This document shows positions 6,986 to 12,360 of a DNA stretch of 18,286 nt, in pieces. Every line of letters begins with the position of its first letter. The first letter of the stretch is position 1. The translations under genes and the position numbers were made by a program. The notes beneath the pieces are model-generated. The model was not told where the DNA came from. It saw only the letters and a list, made by a program, of their open reading frames with translations, and searched no databases. Source of the stretch: Candidatus Woesearchaeota archaeon (lineage in GTDB: Archaea > Nanobdellota > Nanobdellia > Woesearchaeales > JAGVYJ01); assembly GCA_018303315.1 (NCBI GenBank), contig JAGVYJ010000001.1:1-18286 (forward strand). Reading direction: 5' to 3'.

Positions 6986-8662
6986 TTACATCCTTGAAGG
7001 GGCATCCATGCCAAGAAGCTGCATGCCGCTCTCGAGCACATGGGCTGAAGCCATGATTAATGCTGTTCTGGCATCCCTGAGCCCTGGTTCTGCCTTCAGC
7101 ACAGGGCAGTCATGGTAGAACTGGTTGAAGATGTCAGCAACCCTGTATAAGTAATTGGCAATTATGTGTGGCCTGAGCTGGGTTAGGGCTCTTTCAGCAA
7201 CCTCAGGGAAACCGGCCAGGGCCTTCACAAGCTCAGCCTCCTTTGCATGGCTGAGAAGCGAGAAGTCCGTGGAGCCCGGGCTCCCAGTTTTTTCCAGAAT
7301 GCTCTGAATCCTGACATAAGAATACTGGAGATACGGCCCTGAGTCAGCTTCGAAATTCATGGCCTGCTGCCAGTCAAAGCTGACGTTCTTCTCCGGGGAA
7401 ACCTTCAGGAACTGATACTTTATCGCGCCGTATCCAACAACTTTTGCGATTTCCTCGGCTTTACTGTCATCAATGCCTTCATTCTGCTCCCTGACCTTTT
7501 TCAGGGCTTTCTCTTTGGCTTCTTTCATGAATTCTTCCAGCAATACAACATTGCCTTTTCTGGTGGACATCTTATCATCCTGCAACAGCACAAATGCATA
7601 ATAAACGATTTCCGGGGCTTCCACGCCTATCAGGGATAATGTGGACTTCAGCTGCTGAGAATACAGCTTGTGGTCCTCCCCCAAAACCCATATGTTTTTT
7701 TCAGGATTGGATTTCCCCTTGTCTGAAGTGTAGGCAAGGTCACGCAGGCTGTACAACGAGGTTCCATCGCTTCTTGTCAAGACAAACACAGGAACTTTCA
7801 TTGGCAATTTGAAATCCTTCAGGTCGACTACCAGCCTGTTATCCTCATCCACAAAAACCTTGCCTGTTTTCTTCAGTTTCCCAAGAATCACTGAGGTTTC
7901 GTCTTTGAACAAATAATCAGATTCATAATCAAAGCTGTCATACCTGATTCCGAACTCGCTCATGATTCTCTTCTGTCCCTCAATGCAGATATTAACAATC
8001 CTCTTGAAGGCCCTGATGGTTGCCTCATCCCTTTGTTCCAGCCTGTGCAACAGCTCAAATACCTTCTTCTCAGTGTCCTTGTTCTCTTCCAGTTCCCTAT
8101 TGGCCTTCACATATTCCTCAAGCAGCTGGTCGAATGTCACATCCCTGTCCTTAATCGCATGAACCAGCAGCGCAATCTGCTTGCCAATGTCATTTACATA
8201 ATACCTGACATACGTTTCATAGCCATGAAACCTAAGAAGTCTGGTGATTGAGTCGCCGATTATGGCATTTCTGGCCCTGCCGACGTGGGGGGCAGCATTG
8301 GGGTTGATGCTTGTATGCTCGATTACTGCCTTCCTTCCCTGCAAGTTAAGCGAGCCGAACCGGGATTTCTGTTTCAGAATTTGAGGGATTATGCTTCCTG
8401 CCAGAACTGTTTCATCTACGAATGCATTGATATATGCGCCCTTTGCCTCGAGCTTTCTAAAGCCAGGAACCTCAAGCTTCTCAAGCTCTTTTGCAATTTC
8501 AGCAGGATTCTTCTTCATGGATTTGCTGAAGATAAAACAAGGAACTGCAAGGTCTCCGTATTCAGGATTTGCCGGGACTTCTATGCCAGGAAGTATGTCC
8601 TTGGCCTTTGAGTGCGTGGCTCTCGCAAGGGCTTCAGCAAATGATATTTTGTACTTCTGCAT
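6986..8662 (-). CDS. argS: Arginyl-tRNA synthetase
   Basis: This class I aminoacyl-tRNA synthetase (558 aa) charges tRNA-Arg. The HIGH motif appears as HVGR at residues 126-129, within INPNAAPHVGRARN. The KMSKS loop is KMSTR at 364-368, preceded by the ArgS-specific TRSDGTSLYSLRDLAY (296-311). The N-terminal domain with NPEYGDLAVP (32-41) and the C-terminal DALR anticodon-binding domain (from PYLQYSYVRIQ onward) are both present. The protein ends in ArgMet, as many ArgS proteins do. Length and domain order are normal. The start ATG at 8662 follows a TATA element at 8686-8697. The stop is TAA. It follows the ribosomal protein genes on the same strand but has its own promoter signal. Confidence 0.97.
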   Translation of the reverse strand: MQKYKISFAEALARATHSKAKDILPGIEVPANPEYGDLAVPCFIFSKSMKKNPAEIAKELEKLEVPGFRKLEAKGAYINAFVDETVLAGSIIPQILKQKSRFGSLNLQGRKAVIEHTSINPNAAPHVGRARNAIIGDSITRLLRFHGYETYVRYYVNDIGKQIALLVHAIKDRDVTFDQLLEEYVKANRELEENKDTEKKVFELLHRLEQRDEATIRAFKRIVNICIEGQKRIMSEFGIRYDSFDYESDYLFKDETSVILGKLKKTGKVFVDEDNRLVVDLKDFKLPMKVPVFVLTRSDGTSLYSLRDLAYTSDKGKSNPEKNIWVLGEDHKLYSQQLKSTLSLIGVEAPEIVYYAFVLLQDDKMSTRKGNVVLLEEFMKEAKEKALKKVREQNEGIDDSKAEEIAKVVGYGAIKYQFLKVSPEKNVSFDWQQAMNFEADSGPYLQYSYVRIQSILEKTGSPGSTDFSLLSHAKEAELVKALAGFPEVAERALTQLRPHIIANYLYRVADIFNQFYHDCPVLKAEPGLRDARTALIMASAHVLESGMQLLGMDAPSRM

Positions 8663-8685
8663 AGCTTGGGATAGCTGGCCTGATG

Positions 8686-8697
8686 TTTATTAATTTA
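8686..8697 (-). promoter_or_regulatory. TATA element of argS
   Basis: The minus strand reads TAAATTAATAAA, centred about 28 nt upstream of the ATG at 8662. It overlaps the short gap after L31e. Confidence 0.55.
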
Positions 8698-8700
8698 TCC

Positions 8701-9147
8701 CTAAGAATCAGTTGTTTTCTCAGGCTTGGGCTCTTCCTTCAGAACCTGTGCAAGCTTGCTTTCCGGCTGCTTGACAGCTTTCTCAGCCTCTGCTGCTTTC
8801 TGCTTGACTTCAATATCTGACACATCCGGTTCGGCCTGGATTAACCTTCTCAGCCTTCCCGGTGCTTTCTTTTCCTTCTTCTCTTCTTTCAAAAAGTCCT
8901 GGGGAGCAGAAGCAAGCTCTGCCTTTACAATGCCGTCCTTGTCCTTTTCCGCATTTACAGTGATGCGGGCAGGCGGGTTTGTGCCCTGCTTCCAAACAAA
9001 TTTGTTAATATGAGGGCCCAGCTTTATGTTCTCAGCCTTGAGATGCCGCCTGAGATACTGTGAAACAGCGCTGACTGCAACCCTTGTCCGGTTATACTTT
9101 GCCTTGTTTGCCCAGGCATCTCTGAGAGGTATGGTGAACTTTGCCAT
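8701..9147 (-). CDS. rpl31e: 50S ribosomal protein L31e with long C-terminal extension
   Basis: The first roughly 83 residues match the L31e family: MAKFTIPLRDAW at the start, then KYNRTRVAVSAVSQYLRRHLK and VWKQGTNPPARITV. L31e is normally about 80-95 aa, but this protein is 148. The extra 65 residues are Lys/Glu/Pro/Ala-rich, low-complexity and probably disordered or helical, with PGRLRRLIQAEPDVSDIEVK in the middle. The tail is in frame with ordinary codon use, so it is unlikely to be a fusion artefact. The gene starts 1 nt after the L39e stop and ends with TAG. Translation in archaea commonly groups S19e, L39e and L31e, as here. Confidence 0.95.
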   Translation of the reverse strand: MAKFTIPLRDAWANKAKYNRTRVAVSAVSQYLRRHLKAENIKLGPHINKFVWKQGTNPPARITVNAEKDKDGIVKAELASAPQDFLKEEKKEKKAPGRLRRLIQAEPDVSDIEVKQKAAEAEKAVKQPESKLAQVLKEEPKPEKTTDS

Positions 9148-9148
9148 G

Positions 9149-9322
9149 TTAAGCCTTTGTCCTGTTCCGGCGCCAGCTGCGCTTTACGGTTGTGTGCCTT
9201 CCTGGGTGGATTCTCCGGCCTGTGCCATACTTTTTGGGCACAGTCCAGAAAGGAGCCCATTTAGTGTGACTTTTTTCCTTGATGAGCCGCTTCTTCCTGC
9301 TCGGATGCTTGTATCGTGCCAT
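9149..9322 (-). CDS. rpl39e: 50S ribosomal protein L39e
   Basis: This gene is only 57 codons long. Reading from the ATG at 9322, it begins MARYKHPSRKKRL and ends VKRSWRRNRTKA, stopping with TAA at 9149-9151. The highly basic composition, the WAPFWTVPKK segment aligning with the usual P-x-W-V-x-x-K, and the terminal W-R-R-x-R-x-K identify L39e, a small protein of the large-subunit exit tunnel. It is wedged between S19e (1-nt gap upstream) and L31e (1-nt gap downstream), the standard archaeal neighbours. It is slightly longer than the usual 51 aa. There is no separate ribosome binding site, so translation is probably coupled. Confidence 0.95.
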   Translation of the reverse strand: MARYKHPSRKKRLIKEKSHTKWAPFWTVPKKYGTGRRIHPGRHTTVKRSWRRNRTKA

Positions 9323-9323
9323 T

Positions 9324-9863
9324 TTACTCTGATTTCTTGGGAGACTTTCTTGTCTTTGCAGGGATTTCTTCAGCCTGAGCAGCTTTCTTCACAGCCATCT
9401 CAGAAGTTTCGGGTTCTTTCACCCCAGATTTCTCCAATTCCACTGCTATTTGAGTTGCAATCTTATCAATAAATGAGTGCCCTTTCCCGGTGAGGGCCCT
9501 GCCTTTGTGAACCCCCTTTTCGGTTTTCTCGACCAGCCCTGCCTGTTCCATCTGCTGGAGAACCTTGCGGATTATGTTGCCTGAGCCCTTGTACGTGTGC
9601 TCGGTCTTATGGCCCCTGTCCTTTTTCCCGCCATATTTGTGCCTGAGCTTTGAAACCCCTACCGGGCCGAGCCTGGCAACCGACCTGAGCACTGCCGCAC
9701 TTCTTGTATACCACCAGTCACTCTGCAATGGAGGCCTTGTCTTGAAATGGCCTGTCTTGACATATCCGGCCCAGGCAGGAGCCCTGACTGTATCTATCTT
9801 CTTCAGCTCTTCTGCCATGCGCCCTATAAGCGCATCCTGGGGTACATCAGTATGTGTTGCCAT
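9324..9863 (-). CDS. rps19e: 30S ribosomal protein S19e
   Basis: This 179-aa protein matches S19e, a small-subunit protein shared by archaea and eukaryotes. Family segments include the N-terminal DVPQDALIGRMAEELKK, PPLQSDWWYTRSAAVLR (about 44-60), GVSKLRHKYGGKKDRG and NIIRKVLQQMEQAGLVEK. Archaeal S19e is usually about 150 aa. The last 30 or so residues here are a Lys/Ala/Glu/Ser-rich tail, parallel to the tail on L31e. A TATA element at 9904-9911 lies about 44 nt before the ATG, giving a short leader without an obvious ribosome binding site. The stop is TAA. The PDCD5-like gene often found between S19e and L39e in archaea is absent. Confidence 0.96.
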   Translation of the reverse strand: MATHTDVPQDALIGRMAEELKKIDTVRAPAWAGYVKTGHFKTRPPLQSDWWYTRSAAVLRSVARLGPVGVSKLRHKYGGKKDRGHKTEHTYKGSGNIIRKVLQQMEQAGLVEKTEKGVHKGRALTGKGHSFIDKIATQIAVELEKSGVKEPETSEMAVKKAAQAEEIPAKTRKSPKKSE

Positions 9864-9903
9864 TTTAGAATCTGGAAACGCAGTTCGCCGAAAAGGACGT
9901 TGC

Positions 9904-9911
9904 TTTAAAAA
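9904..9911 (-). promoter_or_regulatory. TATA element of the S19e-L39e-L31e operon
   Basis: The minus strand reads TTTTTAAA, centred about 44 nt upstream of the S19e ATG and just beyond the stop of the small membrane-protein gene. Confidence 0.5.
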
Positions 9912-9913
9912 CC

Positions 9914-10045
9914 TTACGGTTTCACAGATACGTTGCCCTGATCAAATGCTATCTGCCCGCCCTGTGTCAAAAACACGATTAAAGCGAACAAAAGAAGTAC
10001 AATTATCGCAAGCAGTATCGGGATTATATCTTCTTTGCCTATCAT
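9914..10045 (-). CDS. Small single-pass membrane protein (43 aa)
   Basis: This short ORF starts with the ATG at 10045 and ends with TAA at 9914-9916. It begins MIGKEDIIPILLAI and has one strongly hydrophobic segment at about residues 7-27 followed by a short polar tail ending VSVKP. I do not recognise a family. Its ATG directly follows the TAG stop of the glutaredoxin gene with no gap and in the same frame. It may therefore be translated by reinitiation, or as a C-terminal extension if the TAG were read through. It sits immediately upstream of the S19e promoter. The evidence is the membrane-segment composition and the exact abutment, and homologues have not been checked. Confidence 0.6.
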   Translation of the reverse strand: MIGKEDIIPILLAIIVLLLFALIVFLTQGGQIAFDQGNVSVKP

Positions 10046-10294
10046 CTACTTGTTGAATTTTTTTTCAAGATATGGGAGTATCTTCTCCTCGTCATCAAGC
10101 ACAACGTCGCCGTCAACCAGCACAGGCACGCTCGGCTGGCCGCTGACTGCAATAACTTCCTTCCGTTTGGCCCTGTCCTTGATGACATAAACAAGCTCAA
10201 CCCTGATGTCATGCCCTTCCTGGGCAAGGTCAGAAAGCTTCTGCCTGACCATGTGGCAGTAGGGACATTCCTCGAATTGGTAGAGACGCATCAT
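10046..10294 (-). CDS. Glutaredoxin-like thiol-disulfide protein
   Basis: This 82-aa thioredoxin-fold protein starts MMRLYQFEECPYCHMVRQKL. The CPYC active site at residues 10-13 is the classic dithiol glutaredoxin motif. The cis-proline segment SVPVL and the following LDDEEKILPYLEKKF helix complete a glutaredoxin or GST-N-type fold. It is expected to reduce protein disulfides or glutathione-like mixed disulfides in the cytosol. The natural reductant in this organism is unknown. The start could be the GTG at 10297, the ATG at 10294 or the ATG at 10291. I chose the first ATG. A TATA element lies near 10329-10335. The stop is TAG, with the next ATG immediately following in frame. Confidence 0.88.
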   Translation of the reverse strand: MMRLYQFEECPYCHMVRQKLSDLAQEGHDIRVELVYVIKDRAKRKEVIAVSGQPSVPVLVDGDVVLDDEEKILPYLEKKFNK

Positions 10295-10328
10295 CACATA
10301 TACACATTACTTTGTGAAAATTCAGAAA

Positions 10329-10361
10329 ATATAAATCTTGCGTTCCAAAAAAATTATAAAA
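10329..10361. promoter_or_regulatory. Divergent promoters for glutaredoxin (-) and 147-aa gene (+)
   Basis: TTTATAT on the minus strand at 10329-10335 lies about 38 nt before the glutaredoxin ATG. ATTATAAAA on the plus strand at 10353-10361 lies about 34 nt before the ATG at 10391. Both predict very short leaders. Confidence 0.45.
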
Positions 10362-10390
10362 CAGCCGGGATTACCAGAGGGCATGGGGGC

Positions 10391-10834
10391 ATGATGCTCA
10401 ATCTTCATGAGTTGCAGGACTTTCTTCGCAGAAACGGCTACAGCATTGTCAATCATATTGATGAAATGAGCAACGGCGACGACCTGGCACTTGTGCACAG
10501 GGGTGACCATGCCCTAGGCCCTGATGTCGAATTCATGCCCAATTCCCGGATTGAGTGGGTGAATGGCAAAATCTTTGCCACGAGCAGGGCCCACAGCGCA
10601 AAGAGGATAGCCAGCTATTCCATCAGGCTGGTAAATGGCGAACCTTTCCTGCTCAGCGTGATGCCGTGGTCGCTGAACCAGATGAGGCTGCCGAAGGATT
10701 TTGTAAACGTCGCCAGGATTGACAGGAAGCTTGCTGACGGCATAGTTTATCGGCGGAATGTGAAGTATAATGACCACCTGACCAGGGCTGTTGAAAAATT
10801 TCTGCTGAGCAAGGACATGCCTTTTCGCCGCTGA
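10391..10834 (+). CDS. Uncharacterised 147-aa protein
   Basis: I do not recognise this protein. The frame is open from 10211, but that part overlaps the glutaredoxin gene. The ATG at 10391 (or 10394) has a TATA element about 34 nt upstream and GAGG 10 nt upstream. The product starts MMLNLHELQDFLRRNGYSI and looks like a mixed alpha/beta cytosolic protein, with segments such as GDDLALVHRGDHALGPDVEF, RIEWVNGK and YSIRLVNGEPFLLSVMPWS. The C-terminus is basic (DMPFRR). It has no membrane segment and no cysteines. It ends with TGA just upstream of the corA promoter. The ratio of charged to hydrophobic residues and the absence of stops support real coding. Confidence 0.72.
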   Translation: MMLNLHELQDFLRRNGYSIVNHIDEMSNGDDLALVHRGDHALGPDVEFMPNSRIEWVNGKIFATSRAHSAKRIASYSIRLVNGEPFLLSVMPWSLNQMRLPKDFVNVARIDRKLADGIVYRRNVKYNDHLTRAVEKFLLSKDMPFRR

Positions 10835-10842
10835 AAAGAAAC

Positions 10843-10853
10843 CTTTTTAAAGG
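10843..10853 (+). promoter_or_regulatory. TATA element of the corA gene
   Basis: CTTTTTAAAGG is centred 26 nt before the ATG at 10874. The promoter is intact, which matters for judging whether the interrupted gene downstream is still expressed. Confidence 0.65.
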
Positions 10854-10873
10854 ATATTTCTCGCCTGTGAGCT

Positions 10874-11809
10874 ATGGCGAGGACAATCCGCATTGCAAAC
10901 AGCCAGTCAGCTGAAGAAGTCACTGCAGTCCCGAGGGAGATTTCAAATGGCGACTCATACTGGACTCATCTTGTCACCTCTGAGGATAAGGCTTTTGACA
11001 TTGTGCTCCAGGAGATAGGCGAGGATGAGGAGTTCGAGGAGGACCTGCTTTAGGACCAGAGACCAAGAATAACAAACCTGAAAAATTTCTCAGTCATTGT
11101 TGTCAACCTTCCTGTCAGAAAAATTGTCGAAGGCGCGGACAAAGATGACGGAACACTGCAGGTTTCGTTCATAATTTCCCCTGCAAGGCTGATTTCCATT
11201 TCGCAGCGCTCCAGCCCGCTAATTGATAAATACATGGACACGCTCTTAAAGAAGAAGCACAGGAGTCTCAATCCCGCAATCATACTCTCAGACCTTCTTG
11301 AGACGTTCGTTGAGAATGCCATTGACTCCATAGAGCTGCTTGACCATAAAACAGACCAGCTCCAGAAACAGATAATATCCGGGAAAGGGTTTGCAAAAAT
11401 ACTGACTGAGGTGGAGGAGATCAAGGAAAACCTTTTCCTTGCAGGAAAGCAGCTCCGGGCAGACCTTGAAGTTGTAAGGGAAATCCTTTTTGTGCAGAAT
11501 GACCATATCGATGCAAAGCATTTCAGCGGCCACATCCAGGAGAGAATCCTGCATGCTATTGACATTGTGGACACAGCAAGGGAGGCATTGCAGGGCATTA
11601 ACAACCTCTACCTCACTGCCCTGTCAAATGACATGAATGTGAGGATATACAAGCTTACCAATCTCGGTGCTTTTCTTCTGGTCCCGGCCACGATAGCTGC
11701 TATCTGGGGAATGAATGTGCCATTGCCTGTGGAGAATTTCTGGTTTGTGCTGGGAATATCAACGGTCTTCAGCGCGCTGATATGGCTATGGCTGAACTAC
11801 AGGGCCTAA
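10874..11809 (+). pseudogene. corA: CorA-family Mg2+/divalent cation transporter interrupted by in-frame TAG
   Basis: One continuous frame from the ATG at 10874 to TAA at 11807-11809 is broken only by TAG at 11051-11053. The 59 codons before it begin MARTIRIANS and include YWTHLV and the acidic EEFEEDLL. The codons after it begin DQRPRI and continue into the CorA helical domain. These two flanks together recreate the conserved CorA segment (ED...QRPK). The whole frame is 311 codons, the usual CorA length. At the C-terminus are two membrane helices with the hallmark GMN (composite residues 279-281, in AAIWGMNVPLP), which gates the pentameric channel. No ATG, GTG or TTG lies in frame between the TAG and the ATG at 11234, so the distal piece cannot restart before losing conserved sequence. 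The gene is either a recent nonsense mutant, a sequencing error or a readthrough gene. Confidence 0.85.
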
Positions 11810-11871
11810 AGACTGTTTTTCATCACAGCAGGGATTTCATGCGCAAAATGACTGCTTTTGAGAACTAAACC

Positions 11872-11879
11872 TTTTTATA
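11872..11879 (+). promoter_or_regulatory. TATA element of tRNA-Ala
   Basis: TTTTTATA is centred about 28 nt upstream of the first base of the tRNA at 11904, as expected for archaeal tRNA transcription. Confidence 0.7.
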
Positions 11880-11903
11880 GGGGAGTGGCAAACTCAGAGC
11901 CAT

Positions 11904-12085
11904 GGGCCGGTAGTTCAACCCGGTAGAATGCGCCCTTGGCTAGGGTGAGGCTGCGGGTTCAAAATTGTGGCAGACTGCCACACCCCTGCGCAATGTGGGA
12001 TTTCGCTTTCGCTCAATCCCACGGAACGGCTGCGCCGTTCTCGGGGTATTATCAGGCTGCCAGAAGGAAAGTCCCGCCCGGTCCA
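11904..12085 (+). tRNA. tRNA-Ala (anticodon GGC) with a T-loop intron
   Basis: The 5' exon is 11904-11963 and the 3' exon 12072-12085, giving a 74-nt mature tRNA ending in discriminator A with no encoded CCA. The acceptor GGGCCGG pairs with CCGGTCC (12078-12084) through one G-U pair at position 3-70, the alanine identity element. The D stem is GTTC/GAAT, the anticodon stem CGCCC/GGGTG and the loop TTGGCTA, giving anticodon GGC for codon GCC. The variable region is AGGCT. The T stem is GCGGG/CCCGC (12073-12077), and after splicing the T-loop is TTCAAAT. Without removal of the intron the T arm and acceptor have no 3' partners, so the intron is required. A TATA element lies 28 nt upstream. A convergent zinc-ribbon gene ends 7 nt downstream. 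Confidence 0.9.
11964..12071 (+). other. Structured non-canonical tRNA intron (108 nt, between tRNA positions 59 and 60)
   Basis: The boundaries are set by a bulge-helix-bulge. The T stem is the outer helix. TTCA of the T-loop pairs with GGAA at 12066-12069 (three pairs plus an A-G mismatch) as the central helix. The 3-nt bulges are AA|A (11962-11964) and AG|T (12070-12072). The inner helix is TTGTGGCAG (11965-11973) with CTGCCAGAA (12057-12065), with one G-G mismatch. Further in, ACCCC (11982-11986) pairs with GGGGT (12043-12047), enclosing two hairpins: GTGGGATT/AATCCCAC (11995-12002 with 12015-12022) and GAACGGC/GCCGTTC (12024-12030 with 12034-12040). Removal would need an archaeal splicing endonuclease able to cut non-canonical sites. 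No open reading frame of note lies in the intron. Confidence 0.82.
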
Positions 12086-12092
12086 TAAATTT

Positions 12093-12278
12093 CTAAGCAC
12101 AACTGTGCTTCGAGCCTTCCTTATAGTGCCGGCCGCATTTCTCGCAGAACAACCTTTTGACCAATGGCTGGCCGTGCCTTTCGCAGCCCTGGGCTGCGCA
12201 TGTTTTTGCGCCATGCCTCCACTGCTCTTCGGTAGCCACGCCATGGCAGCTTCCTGTACAAACATAATGCAGTTCCAT
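12093..12278 (-). CDS. Small zinc-ribbon protein (61 aa)
   Basis: This 61-aa cysteine-rich protein starts MELHYVCTGSCHG. Cysteines at 7, 11, 27 and 32 (C-x3-C and C-x4-C) could form one zinc site. C45, C48 and C60, with His51 or His58, could form a second. The pairing is my inference. The GAKTCAAQGCERHGQPL segment looks like a small archaeal zinc-finger type whose function I cannot name. Nucleic-acid or protein binding are both possible. The start ATG at 12278 has a TATA element about 25 nt upstream. The stop TAG lies 7 nt from the 3' end of tRNA-Ala, tail to tail. It is divergent from gltX. Confidence 0.75.
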   Translation of the reverse strand: MELHYVCTGSCHGVATEEQWRHGAKTCAAQGCERHGQPLVKRLFCEKCGRHYKEGSKHSCA

Positions 12279-12295
12279 AGCATTTAATTTCCGGG

Positions 12296-12306
12296 TTTAT
12301 TTATAT
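12296..12306 (-). promoter_or_regulatory. TATA element of the zinc-ribbon gene
   Basis: The minus strand reads ATATAAATAAA, centred about 24 nt before the ATG at 12278. Confidence 0.6.
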
Positions 12307-12328
12307 TATTTTCTGCTTTTGGCAAAAG

Positions 12329-12338
12329 TATTTTAAAG
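12329..12338 (+). promoter_or_regulatory. TATA element of gltX
   Basis: TATTTTAAAG is centred about 28 nt upstream of the ATG at 12361, in leaderless spacing. Confidence 0.6.
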
Positions 12339-12360
12339 AAATATCCCATTTTGAATTGCC

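Noticed and set aside
10211..10390. N-terminal extension of the 147-aa gene back to 10211
   Set aside because: It overlaps the glutaredoxin gene on the other strand and lies upstream of the likely transcription start near 10383.
10874..11809. Genome-wide reassignment of TAG (for example to pyrrolysine) as the explanation of the corA interruption
   Set aside because: Eight other genes here, including lonB, L31e and the thermosome, end naturally at TAG with no conserved sequence beyond it.
11964..12071. Box C/D or H/ACA guide RNA inside the tRNA intron
   Set aside because: I found no RUGAUGA or CUGA box pair and no convincing H/ACA layout.
11915..12287. Overlapping frames of 106-122 aa on both strands across the tRNA intron
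   Set aside because: They cover the tRNA exons, look compositionally random, and are better explained by the intron-containing tRNA and the zinc-ribbon gene.
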